From Clostridiaceae bacterium (lineage in GTDB: Bacteria; Bacillota; Clostridia; Lachnospirales; Lachnospiraceae): DNA of 62,961 nucleotides. The notes below the pieces were generated by a model. That model was not told the origin of the DNA, made no database searches, and worked only from the letters and a program-made list of their open reading frames with translations. Both the position numbers and the translations under genes were made by a program. Position 1 is the stretch's first letter. Every line of letters begins with the position of its first letter. The stretch is taken from positions 1 through 62,961 of the forward strand of contig JAGZXV010000007.1 of NCBI GenBank assembly GCA_018378255.1, in the 5' to 3' direction. This document shows positions 16,940-24,917 of this stretch, in pieces.

Positions 16940-18340
16940 TTACATTGGGCCGAATTTCATCGCCTGGGCTGCCATCAGCAGTACGGCTCCCACGGCCAGC
17001 CAGATTAAGAACATCTTCCACATGAATTTCATCCAGCGGTCATATGGAATGTTAGACGCGCTGATAATGCCCATAAGAGCTGTGGAAGTAGGAAGAATGT
17101 AGTTACAGAAACCATCACCAAAGTTGAATGCCAGGATAGCGGTCTGACGGGTCATACCGATTAAGTCTGCCAAAGGCGTCATGATCGGCATAACAGCCGC
17201 TGCCTGTCCGGAACCTGAGGTCAGGAACACATTGATAATCGTGTTGGCAATCAGCATGGCCGGCGCCTGAAGTATGGCCGGAACCACATTTAATCCGCTT
17301 GCAAGAGCGTGTACAACCGTATCGATGATCTTACCGTCTGTCATGATTCCGCTGATGGCCTGTGCAAGACCGATGATGATTGCTGCGGAAAGCATCTTTT
17401 TACATCCTTCTAAGAAATATTTGGAAATGGTATTGGGGTCAAATCCTGCAATTGCGCCTACCACAATGGCCATTCCGATAAAGATAGCTGCTGTTTCCGG
17501 CATATCCCATCCTTTATTCACGCTGCCGTAAACAATCGCTACCAAAGATGCGATTAAGGTGAGGATTATGAGAATCTTTCTGAAATCAATGGTTCCGAAT
17601 GAATCCAGATCACCGCCTGTATTCAGCTCATTTTCCTTGTCCAGATCATACATGGGGCTGACTGTTGGGTCTTTTTTAACCTTTAAAGCATATTTAATCA
17701 GATAAATATTCGTTATAATGTAGTAAACGGCAAAGCAGACCGCTCTGTAACCGATGCCGGAATACAGCGGAAGTTCTGCAATCTTCTGGGCAACAACCGT
17801 GGTGCTGGGGTTTAAGGTACCGGTTGAGAAACCGATCGCCCCGCCAAGCAGAATGATGGCCGCTCCGGTGATGGAATCCAGCCCCATGGCCAGAGACATC
17901 ATAACCATAACCGGTGCAAAAGCGATGAAAATATTAACGCCCTGTGTGGTACATACAAGGCCGAAAATCAATGTGAGAATCGGGATGAATACATAAAGAT
18001 TGTTAGAAAATTTCTTTGCTGCCTTGGCGATAACCGCCTGCAGTGCGCCTGATTCAGTCAGCATATGGAACGCTCCGCCTGAAAACAGGATCACCAGCAG
18101 CAAATCCACTCTCTTGATAAATGCTTTAACGATATAGAGAGGAATCAGAAAAATATTGACTGCACTTCGCGGTAAATAATTAAATTGTGTCGGATCAATG
18201 ACTTTGATCCCCTGGGCATTTTCCACACGCACGTACTCGCCCGCAGGAATAATCCATGTCATTAATACCGCAGCAACAATGATTGAGAACACGATGACAA
18301 AGCTATGCGGCATTTTAAATCCTTTTTTCTTTGGTTTCAT
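16940..18340 (-). CDS. YfcC / DcuC-like secondary carrier
   Basis: 466 residues with about 12 hydrophobic segments, N-terminal basic tail KPKKKGFKMPHSF, and the family's WIIPAGEY motif at the end of the first helix. Internal repeats with glycine-rich re-entrant segments (TTQGVNIFIAFAPV and SGSGQAAAVMPIM) match the YfcC family of the C4-dicarboxylate carrier superfamily. GGAGGG lies upstream of ATG 18340. It is placed between its probable LysR regulator and the M20 hydrolase on the same strand. Likely imports an amino-acid conjugate or basic amino acid. Confidence 0.88.
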   Translation of the reverse strand: MKPKKKGFKMPHSFVIVFSIIVAAVLMTWIIPAGEYVRVENAQGIKVIDPTQFNYLPRSAVNIFLIPLYIVKAFIKRVDLLLVILFSGGAFHMLTESGALQAVIAKAAKKFSNNLYVFIPILTLIFGLVCTTQGVNIFIAFAPVMVMMSLAMGLDSITGAAIILLGGAIGFSTGTLNPSTTVVAQKIAELPLYSGIGYRAVCFAVYYIITNIYLIKYALKVKKDPTVSPMYDLDKENELNTGGDLDSFGTIDFRKILIILTLIASLVAIVYGSVNKGWDMPETAAIFIGMAIVVGAIAGFDPNTISKYFLEGCKKMLSAAIIIGLAQAISGIMTDGKIIDTVVHALASGLNVVPAILQAPAMLIANTIINVFLTSGSGQAAAVMPIMTPLADLIGMTRQTAILAFNFGDGFCNYILPTSTALMGIISASNIPYDRWMKFMWKMFLIWLAVGAVLLMAAQAMKFGPM

Positions 18341-18453
18341 AGAACACCCTCCTAAAATAGTTTGATGTTCTAAGTATACATAAGAATTAATTCCAGCACC
18401 ATTAGATAAATTTTAATGATTGATTAGGTTTTCTTTATACATTTTATGCATAT

Positions 18454-19374
18454 TTAATAATCGCATCTGCAGTATTCCTTCAAAAGCTCAACCAAACGCT
18501 CTGTGTAGGGCTGAAATACGAATCCTTTTTTGTATGCTATTACCAACCTGGAACAGTAGGGTTCTTTTCCGATCAGATAATAATTGATATGTTCAAACCG
18601 GTCCATATTGCCGATGTATCCGAGACGGTTAAAGCCTACCCCAAGCCCTTTTTCCACCATTGACATGACTGTCTCAAAATTGCTGATCTCTATGATGCGC
18701 GCCGGCTTTATCTGAACCTGTTCCATCAGACGTTCCGCTGTTGTCCTCAAACTCTGCCCCTTTTGGGGAAGGATAAATGTCTCCCTGTCCAGACAGGCCA
18801 CATCCAGGTGCTTATAACGGCTGCCCGGCATCTCAAATGCATATTGGTTTGCACTGTGTCCGGCAGGAAGCGCGACCAGCACCTGCTCTTTTCCAATCTC
18901 AATATAATCGGATCCCGGCAGTTCGTCCTTATAAATACAGACAATCATATCAACCTGGTTATTCATATACATCTTAACCAGTTCGGAATGGGTACCTTCC
19001 CGGAATGTGAGCTCAATGTCCGGATATTCCTTTATAAATTGTTCCAGGATAAAAGGAGCCGTAGTGATCGCCCTGCGCATCTGGATCCCCACTCGGATAT
19101 GTCCGTCCACCTTTCCCGACGCCATTTCTACCAGCTCGTCAAACTCCGCTTTCATCTTAAGCATCTTTTCCGCCCGTTTTACATACTCTTCTCCGATGGG
19201 GGTGAGAATAAAACATTTACCGGTCCGTTCAAACAGCTTCATCCCCAGGTATTTTTCCAAATTGCTGATATACACGCTGAGAGCAGGCTGTGAAATATAA
19301 AGTTCTTCCGAAGCTTTTGAAATCGTCTGGCACCGCGCTAATGTGCAGACGTATAACTGTTCTTTTAAGTTCAT
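18454..19374 (-). CDS. LysR-family regulator of the YfcC-M20 genes
   Basis: 306 residues from ATG 19374-19372, which has AAAGGAGGG upstream; the frame extends 16 codons further but without a ribosome site. Helix-turn-helix: ISKASEELYISQPALSVYISNL (about residues 16-37). The effector domain follows (about 90-300). It is upstream of and on the same strand as the carrier, separated by a 113-bp AT-rich gap (18341-18453) that holds a TATACT-like -10 and A/T-rich dyads, so it probably controls that gap. Confidence 0.93.
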   Translation of the reverse strand: MNLKEQLYVCTLARCQTISKASEELYISQPALSVYISNLEKYLGMKLFERTGKCFILTPIGEEYVKRAEKMLKMKAEFDELVEMASGKVDGHIRVGIQMRRAITTAPFILEQFIKEYPDIELTFREGTHSELVKMYMNNQVDMIVCIYKDELPGSDYIEIGKEQVLVALPAGHSANQYAFEMPGSRYKHLDVACLDRETFILPQKGQSLRTTAERLMEQVQIKPARIIEISNFETVMSMVEKGLGVGFNRLGYIGNMDRFEHINYYLIGKEPYCSRLVIAYKKGFVFQPYTERLVELLKEYCRCDY

Positions 19375-19554
19375 GGAGATCCCTCCTTTTGGCCATTTTA
19401 CCACAAATACAGGAAGAATCATAGTTCTGCTGAACGATATGGTTACTGTTTACAGTCCCTCATCGGAAAAATTGCCGGGCCGGGCCGCCAGCCGGCCAGA
19501 TTTGCCGGTGAGTAACCCGGTAGGTATAAATGAGAGGCATTTATAATTTAGCTA

Positions 19555-19582
19555 TTGAATTTTTAATTTACAGTGCTATAAT
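19555..19582 (+). promoter_or_regulatory. Promoter of tRNA-Val
   Basis: TTGAAT (19555-19560), a 16-bp spacer and TATAAT (19577-19582) with an extended TGC before the -10. The tRNA 5' end is 9 bp downstream. The stretch 19375-19554 shows a short GC-rich area (GCCGGGCCGGGCCGCCAGCCGG) but no gene. Confidence 0.8.
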
Positions 19583-19590
19583 TTAACTAT

Positions 19591-19664
19591 GGAAGTATAG
19601 CTCAGCCGGGATGAGCGTTCGCCTCACACGCGAGAGGTCATGGGTTCGAGCCCCATTACTTCCA
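19591..19664 (+). tRNA. tRNA-Val (anticodon CAC)
   Basis: Cloverleaf: acceptor GGAAGTA/TACTTCC, D arm GCTC-GAGC with GG in the loop, anticodon stem TTCGC/GCGAG with loop CTCACAC, T arm ATGGG-TTCGAGC-CCCAT, discriminator A. CCA is not encoded. A T-run (TTTTTT) follows immediately and terminates transcription. From 19665 to 19798 I see only AT-rich sequence. Confidence 0.92.
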
Positions 19665-19798
19665 TTTTTTACTGCCTGAATTTAAAAAGCAGTGGTAATA
19701 AGCAAAATGTCCTTTTGCGCGTTACGTTTTATTACAATGTATTTGGGAACTGATTTGAATTAAAACTACAAACATTTGATTGTTTGTGTAAAAATGAT

Positions 19799-19819
19799 CC
19801 CCGCCCGAAAAAGGCGGGG
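19799..19819 (-). terminator. Terminator of the Rpn-family pseudogene
   Basis: CCCCGCC-CGAAAAA-GGCGGGG hairpin; read on the minus strand it is followed by ATCATTTTT. It lies 24 bp past the end of the minus-strand pseudogene. Confidence 0.75.
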
Positions 19820-19843
19820 CCTATGAAAATAGATATGATAGAT

Positions 19844-20493
19844 TTAAAGCATCAGATTGTACTTATTGAGCATCTCTTTCCGGTAATCCGCATCCGCCGT
19901 CAGGCGTTCTAACGGATTTTCGATTCCATCTGCCATCATTTTGGCGATCAGCGTAAGCATGAGATTTGCGCCTTCTTCTAATATCTCCTTCCGCCGTTCT
20001 TCCATCTCATCTTCCATATATTCCGCCAGGGTCATATACTTCACCTCCAAATTCCGGTCTGCCTTCAACCGGTTGATTTTATCATGGATTTTTGTGACGG
20101 TTTCATCCTTGATGTCATTGACGTAAGTATCAGTGGTTTCTTCTATATAATGAAGAAAATGGATCAGCTCCTGGGGAACCCCGGTTTTAATGAAACGATG
20201 TCCATCTCCGCCTGATGATAGCGGCTGCGCTTTGCCAAGTTTCCCCTGTTTTGGTTCTGCATCTCAATGTTATAGGATACTTCCGCCTCATCTAAGGCAT
20301 ATACGTCCATCCGTATGCATCTGAAATCCGAGCTGAACAGCATTGTCCTTTCTGTCTTAACAACGACCTCTGAAATTGCCGTCCCGAGAATTAACTCCAA
20401 AATCATACGGCAGATCTCCGGATCCTCTAAAGCTGTTGCAAAGAGAAAGGAATTATTTAAATCCAACTCCTGAAATGTCTTTTTTTGAGCCAT
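19844..20493 (-). pseudogene. Rpn-family nuclease / transposase-like gene, internally deleted
   Basis: The minus strand starts at ATG 20493 (after AGGAGGAGT) with MAQKKTFQELDLNNSFLF, then the ERTMLF...RMDVYALDE and YNIEMQN segments typical of the PD-(D/E)XK nuclease core of Rpn / PF12784 proteins. After SRYHQAEMDI the frame jumps: the sequence becomes VPQELIHFLHYIEETTD...INRLKADRNLEVKYMTLAEYMEDE, the family's C-terminal part, but in another frame, so translation stops at TGA near 20164. About 100 central residues are missing. The C-terminal piece is readable as 19844-20068 and is probably untranslated. Intact members promote RecA-independent recombination; this one should be dead. Confidence 0.82.
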
Positions 20494-20784
20494 AACTCCT
20501 CCTGATTTCTGTATGACGCTCAAGACATTCTGCTTATAATTAAATTATACGTTTTGATGGAGGGATTTGCAATATTTTAAATCAGAAATATCGTAATTTT
20601 ATGATAAAAATTGTAATGTCAGACGATGATAGTCCCTGTTGTTCCGAATATTTCCGAGATGGGTGATGCTTTTTTGAAATTTCTGCTGCAATAAACGCAA
20701 AATCCAGTATGTTCTGCTTGTACTGGAACATTGGCAAAGCTATTCTGAAAAAGCAAGAGGAAGAAGGCAGCGCAAAAGTTAAAT
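20494..20784. other. Intergenic region without a recognised gene
   Basis: AT-rich, with short frames interrupted by stops on both strands. A minus-strand frame can be read back through the tRNA-Gly gene, but it has no start of its own and I do not regard it as coding. No tRNA, riboswitch or repeat is seen apart from the terminator at its right end. Confidence 0.5.
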
Positions 20785-20816
20785 AAAAAAACGGTTTCCG
20801 AAAACCTCGGAAACCG
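20785..20816 (-). terminator. Terminator of the Phe-Gly-Gly tRNA operon
   Basis: CGGTTTCCG-AAAACCT-CGGAAACCG hairpin. On the minus strand it is followed by TTTTTTT, a textbook intrinsic terminator downstream of the tRNA cluster. Confidence 0.92.
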
Positions 20817-20836
20817 CATAACTCCTATAAAAAAAG

Positions 20837-20909
20837 AGCGCGAGACGGGACTCGAACCCGCGACCCCGACCTTGGCAAGGTCGTACTCCACCAACTGAGC
20901 CACTCGCGC
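20837..20909 (-). tRNA. tRNA-Gly (anticodon GCC)
   Basis: Minus-strand cloverleaf: acceptor GCGCGAG/CTCGCGC, D arm with GTTGG, anticodon loop TTGCCAA, T arm GCGGG-TTCGAGT-CCCGT, discriminator T. CCA is not encoded. Last gene of a three-tRNA operon. Confidence 0.94.
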
Positions 20910-20950
20910 ATAAGCAAAACATAATATAGCACAGATTTAAAAATCTGTCA

Positions 20951-21021
20951 AGCGGGTGATGGGAATCGAACCCACGTATCTAGCTTGGAAGGCTAGTGTT
21001 CTACCATTGAACTACACCCGC
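20951..21021 (-). tRNA. tRNA-Gly (anticodon TCC)
   Basis: Minus-strand cloverleaf: acceptor GCGGGTG/CACCCGC, anticodon stem ACTAG/CTAG-type with loop CTTCCAA, T arm GTGGG-TTCGATT-CCCAT. CCA is not encoded. Middle gene of the tRNA operon. Confidence 0.94.
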
Positions 21022-21062
21022 GAGGAACTCTTAAAGTATTCAATGCACTCCAAAGAGTACAA

Positions 21063-21135
<73 letters not shown>

Positions 21136-21163
21136 ATAACCACCGCGACTTGCGACATCGATT

Positions 21164-21192
21164 ATTTTACTTTATAATGCTGGCTTTGTCAA
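21164..21192 (-). promoter_or_regulatory. Promoter of the tRNA-Phe-Gly-Gly operon
   Basis: On the minus strand TTGACA (21192-21187), a 17-bp spacer and TAAAAT (21169-21164), about 29 bp upstream of tRNA-Phe. This is a near-consensus sigma-A promoter, as expected for stable RNA genes. Confidence 0.85.
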
Positions 21193-21335
21193 GATAAAAT
21201 TTAATATTTTTTAGAAAAATTATTACTGTTCAAAGCACCCATCTTCTAATTCGAAAAAGAAGACCAAGCTGCATTGAAAATATTCCGCTTGTTTTCACAT
21301 CTGCCAATAATTCTGCACAGTCTCATGTAAAACAC

Positions 21336-21364
21336 TGTCGCATCCTGTCTTTATTTGCTATAAT
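21336..21364 (+). promoter_or_regulatory. Predicted promoter of the zinc-ribbon/TPR protein gene
   Basis: A TATAAT -10 (21359-21364) with extended TGC, 17 bp after a weak TGTCGC -35. It lies 53 bp before the chosen start codon and would give a short leader. Nothing else is seen in 21193-21416. Confidence 0.5.
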
Positions 21365-21416
21365 GTTCCATATGAATTGAATGATTGTTTTAAACTATCA
21401 TTTCCAGAAAGGATAT

Positions 21417-23591
21417 ATGACTATGTATTGCTCAAATTGCGGAAAAGAATTACCGGATGGCACCAGATTTTGCCGTTTTTGTGGCTTTCAGCAGGAAGAT
21501 GTTATTGTTTCGCCGCCTCCGGGCACCCAGCCTGCCGCTTTGTCCAAGCCTCCTAAACCGCCTAAAAAAACTTTGAAAATAGTTTTGCTCACAATCACAT
21601 TTTTGCTCGTAATTGCCGCTGCAGTTATTTTGACCCCGTTTCTTATGCAGAAAGTCAGCCAAAAACGCTATGAGATGAAGATGGCCGCCGGACAGCGCTA
21701 TCTGGATGAGATGGATTATGAACAGGCTGTTATCGCTTATAAGGCTGCTATTAAAATTGACCCCAGGAATCTGGACGCATACATAGAACTTTCCGACGTC
21801 TATTTGGCCCAGGACGATTCGGAAGCTGCCGCCAATCTATTGGAACGTGCAATGGACATCGTTACCTCCGGCTATGAAAACGAGGAAGATATCATAGGTG
21901 ACAGCCGTGCTGTTTTGACTAAACTGGCGGATATCCGCACAGAAGAAAAGGATTTTTCCCAGGCCCGTGATATTTATGAAATCGGCAAAAAATATCTCCC
22001 GAAACACGATTGGGATTCTGAAGAAGAGAACCTGACGGAAAGTGAACGGGAACTCTATCAGCAATATATTGTGAATACTCTGGTTCCGGCTTACGGGCTG
22101 GCAAAACTGGATGAGGGCATTTACAATTCCTTTATGTGGCAGGAGAATTTCTGGGATCCGGCTCCATTTACAGGACTTGTCAGCGTTGTAATCGACGATC
22201 TGGATGGGGATTCGTCTCTTGATATGGCCGCTGTTGTCAGCCGGGCTGATGAACTGACGGGCGGAGACGGCAGTTATACTTACAGCAATAAGTCATTTGA
22301 CCTGTACCTGTATCAATTGGAAAATGGTGAAGTTACAGAAAAGCACAGCGTAAAAGATGCAGGCGTTCTGGAGGATCAGTGTTTCGGTTTTATCACTGCG
22401 GTCAACTATCAGAGCGGTTCAAAACCCTATCTGTGCATCAGAACCAGCGCCGGAACCTATATGGAATATTCCTATGACGAAATCCGCGTTTATCAGGTTA
22501 TTGACAGCCAATTCAAACTTCAAACCGGGTTCCGGTACGTTTTCAGCGAAGGTGAAATCCTGACCGAACTGAAAAATTCCGGAGAACCGGTTAACCTTCG
22601 CTATATCACCCACTGGGGCACCGTGGATGAAGATGGTCGTGATCTGGATACCGATTCAGGCAATTCCGGTGAATATGATTCCATGACAGAAGCTATGGAT
22701 TATGTTAAACAGACTCTGAATAAATATGATGCATCTAAATACTGGGATCTTTACAGCGATACGGTTATAGATACTCTGAAAAATGAAGGTTCACTGGTGG
22801 GAGCCTATACGGTCCGAGATGTTATGAATAGCTCTGACACTAATTATATTGTAAGAGTTTATGACAACAGCGAACTTCGCACTGTGGTTGAAAAAGGCCG
22901 GCTGGACCTTTTGAAATCCATTTCAGCAAAGCCAGCAGTCATCAATGAAAAGAAGATAACGGATGTTTTGAAAAACAGCACCGGTAGTGAAATCTGCAAT
23001 ATCGACCTCTCCTACCCTGAGCTCACCCCGGTGAAAGGATTGAATGGGATTGATAAGATCAATGAATATTTCAGAGCGCTGAACCAGGATCTTCACGACA
23101 GCATGGTTAAAACTGTAAGACAAGACAGTGATGAATATGCGATTCTTTACCCATACGAACAGTCGACTACCTATTCCATCGGCCTGAATACGGGAAAAGT
23201 GCTGGGAATTGTTGTTGACAGTTATGATTATTATGGAGGAGCCCACGGATATGATGCGCTCTCATATTACAATTTTGATATGTATTCGGGCTTATTGCTG
23301 ACGCTTTCCGACATTGCCGTTGATCCGGTTCAATTCCAGTCATTTCTGAAGCAGGAAATCCTCAATCAGATATGGGCAAACAATGATGCCGAAGGAATGT
23401 TCCCGGAATATCATACCACGCTTCAAAACTATGATCTGAACACAAACTGGCTTTTGGACGAAACTGGCTTCACATTTGTATTCAATGCTTATGAACTGGG
23501 CAGCTATGCTGCGGGGCGGTTTACCTATACAGTTCCTTATGAAAGCTGTGGGGCTTATCTGAATGGGTATGGGAAGGCTGTTGTAAAATAG
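21417..23591 (+). CDS. Zinc-ribbon / TPR membrane protein with RsiV-like DUF3298 domain
   Basis: 724 residues from ATG 21417 (AGAAAGG just upstream; ATG 21423 is an alternative). Order of parts: an N-terminal zinc ribbon (CSNCGKELPDGTRFCRFCG, four Cys), a proline-rich linker, one membrane helix (about 53-75), a TPR-like pair (RYLDEMDYEQAVIAYKAAI then NLDAYIELSDVYL), a middle region with a VIDDLDGDSSLD calcium-like loop, and a C-terminal domain containing YYGGAHGYD and the DMYSGLLLTLSDI segment, resembling the extracytoplasmic DUF3298 of the anti-sigma factor RsiV. The topology would put the ribbon in the cytoplasm and the rest outside. The function is unknown; a sensor of envelope state is a reasonable guess. 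Confidence 0.75.
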   Translation: MTMYCSNCGKELPDGTRFCRFCGFQQEDVIVSPPPGTQPAALSKPPKPPKKTLKIVLLTITFLLVIAAAVILTPFLMQKVSQKRYEMKMAAGQRYLDEMDYEQAVIAYKAAIKIDPRNLDAYIELSDVYLAQDDSEAAANLLERAMDIVTSGYENEEDIIGDSRAVLTKLADIRTEEKDFSQARDIYEIGKKYLPKHDWDSEEENLTESERELYQQYIVNTLVPAYGLAKLDEGIYNSFMWQENFWDPAPFTGLVSVVIDDLDGDSSLDMAAVVSRADELTGGDGSYTYSNKSFDLYLYQLENGEVTEKHSVKDAGVLEDQCFGFITAVNYQSGSKPYLCIRTSAGTYMEYSYDEIRVYQVIDSQFKLQTGFRYVFSEGEILTELKNSGEPVNLRYITHWGTVDEDGRDLDTDSGNSGEYDSMTEAMDYVKQTLNKYDASKYWDLYSDTVIDTLKNEGSLVGAYTVRDVMNSSDTNYIVRVYDNSELRTVVEKGRLDLLKSISAKPAVINEKKITDVLKNSTGSEICNIDLSYPELTPVKGLNGIDKINEYFRALNQDLHDSMVKTVRQDSDEYAILYPYEQSTTYSIGLNTGKVLGIVVDSYDYYGGAHGYDALSYYNFDMYSGLLLTLSDIAVDPVQFQSFLKQEILNQIWANNDAEGMFPEYHTTLQNYDLNTNWLLDETGFTFVFNAYELGSYAAGRFTYTVPYESCGAYLNGYGKAVVK

Positions 23592-23619
23592 TTGTTGGAA
23601 TTGGAATTGGGATTTAGGT

Positions 23620-23724
23620 GAGAAAGTTACGCAGAAAAGCGGGACGAGACAGCGAAGGTGGGGCTGGGCGTTTGGAACAGCCCCACCTTCGCTGCCTCGT
23701 CCCGCTTTTCTGCGTAACTTTCTC
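23620..23724. repeat. Long inverted repeat, 47-bp arms (46/47 paired), 11-nt loop
   Basis: Left arm 23620-23666 (starts GAGAAAGTTACGC), loop 23667-23677, right arm 23678-23724. The only mismatch is at arm position 30 (A against C). It sits 28 bp after the stop of the plus gene. The stem is far longer than a normal intrinsic terminator and lacks a T-run. A structural or bidirectional termination role is likely. Confidence 0.9.
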
Positions 23725-23776
23725 TGGTTCTGGTTAATTAAATGCATTTTTGCAAGGAGTAGGCAATTTTAACATC

Positions 23777-23813
23777 AAACCTCAAGGCATTTTCGAAAAA
23801 GCCTTCACGTTTT
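23777..23813. repeat. AAACGTGAAGG-family palindrome, copy 3 (reverse orientation)
   Basis: AAACCTCAAGGCATTTTCGAAAAAGCCTTCACGTTT is the near reverse complement of the copy at 119-154. It lies between the two long hairpins in the same convergent gap. Confidence 0.7.
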
Positions 23814-23955
23814 ACTGTCAACCCCCAGGTTATTTACATCAAATCACCATGTCACAATCCGCATTAAAAGTCCAATATCCCATCAGTCAAACGATCTTTT
23901 GTCTTTTTTTACACACACTCCTCCATTTTTTTATCTTTAGTGAAGCCCATACACA

Positions 23956-24061
23956 GCCGTGAATAAGGGGATGCTGGCGCGGATGGCCTGGGAGCAAAGG
24001 AATCCGATCTCGAATCCCTTTGCTCCCAGGCCATCCGCGCCAGCATCCCCTTATTCACGGC
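23956..24061. repeat. Long perfect inverted repeat, 45-bp arms, 16-nt loop
   Basis: Left arm 23956-24000 (starts GCCGTGAATAAGGGG), loop 24001-24016, right arm 24017-24061; every base pairs. It lies 37 bp before the end of the minus-strand response regulator gene. It is unrelated in sequence to the 23620-23724 hairpin. Probably transcript termination or insulation between convergent genes. Confidence 0.92.
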
Positions 24062-24097
24062 GTTACCTTCACGAATATGAATAAAGCTCCTCCAAAT

Positions 24098-24778
24098 TTA
24101 TTTTACCGAAAATCGATATCCAAGCCCCCTGACCGTCACGATATAGGCCGGTTTTGCCGGATTTTCTTCGATTTTGTTCCGTATGCGGTTTACATAAACC
24201 ATAATTGTGTTGTCGTCCACCGCAATGGTATCGCCCCACACGTGCTCGTAGATGGCTTCTTTTGTAAAAATCTGGTTTGGATTTTGCAGAAATAGAAGGA
24301 GCAGGCTGCTTTCCTTTGAAGAGAGCACCAGTTCCTCGCCATTTTTATAAAAACGCATGGTTGAAGTGTCATAGGTAAATGGGCCGCAGGTTACCGTATT
24401 CATCATCTGGCCCTTGTCCCGCCGGATTAACGCCTTTACTTTCGCTCCGACAATCAATGGGCGGAAGGGTTTGGTAATATAGTCGTCGGCGCCCAGTGAA
24501 AGTCCGTATAAGGCATCATAATCCTCGTCACGGCCGCTGATTATGATGACAGGCGTCTGAATGCCCTGCTTGCGGATGAGTTTGATCACTTCGAAACCTT
24601 CCATATCACCCAGCATGATGTCCATCAGTATGACATCATAGGTATTTTTTTTCAGCAGATCCAGGGCTTCCTGCCCGCTGGATGCGCTGGATGTTTCCAA
24701 ATCATTGCTTTTCATCACCTTTTCCAAAAGGGTTCTGATCGCTGAATCATCATCTACAATTAAAACTTTATCCGCCAT
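24098..24778 (-). CDS. OmpR/PhoB-family response regulator
   Basis: 226 residues. Receiver domain (1-120): acidic pair at 9-11 (VDDD), phospho-acceptor D53 in VILMDIMLGD, conserved Lys in DYITKPF. The C-terminal winged helix (130-226) has the ESSLLLLFLQNPNQIFT and VYVNRIRNKIE segments of OmpR-type DNA binding. It is divergent from the hybrid sensor kinase at 24918, which lacks a separate output regulator, so the two probably form one signalling pair. The citrate-type carrier gene downstream is a candidate target. Confidence 0.94.
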   Translation of the reverse strand: MADKVLIVDDDSAIRTLLEKVMKSNDLETSSASSGQEALDLLKKNTYDVILMDIMLGDMEGFEVIKLIRKQGIQTPVIIISGRDEDYDALYGLSLGADDYITKPFRPLIVGAKVKALIRRDKGQMMNTVTCGPFTYDTSTMRFYKNGEELVLSSKESSLLLLFLQNPNQIFTKEAIYEHVWGDTIAVDDNTIMVYVNRIRNKIEENPAKPAYIVTVRGLGYRFSVK

Positions 24779-24791
24779 AGTATAATATCCC

Positions 24792-24820
24792 TTGCATTAT
24801 ATGAATTTCGTTTCTACAAT
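24792..24820 (+). promoter_or_regulatory. Predicted promoter of the hybrid sensor kinase
   Basis: TTGCAT (24792-24797), a 17-bp spacer and TACAAT (24815-24820). It faces the minus-strand promoter at 24830-24858 and overlaps its presumed start region, so the two are probably co-regulated. Confidence 0.5.
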
Positions 24821-24829
24821 AGTAATTAC

Positions 24830-24858
24830 ATTATAATAGTTACAGGTAGACAAGTCAA
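24830..24858 (-). promoter_or_regulatory. Predicted promoter of the response regulator
   Basis: On the minus strand TTGACT (24858-24853), a 17-bp spacer and a perfect TATAAT (24835-24830), about 50 bp before the start codon. Confidence 0.7.
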
Positions 24859-24917
24859 ATAAATGGAGGGCCGGTTGAGGCAGAAAATGCGGAAAACGGA
24901 AACAGACGGGGTAATGG

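Noticed and set aside
15743..18340. AbgAB-AbgT p-aminobenzoyl-glutamate utilisation operon
   Set aside because: Only one M20 subunit is present and the carrier has YfcC-type rather than AbgT motifs, so that specific pathway is not claimed.
20619..20903. Minus-strand open frame of 94 codons through the tRNA-Gly gene
   Set aside because: Its start lies inside the tRNA and it crosses the tRNA operon terminator; no ribosome site and no protein family.
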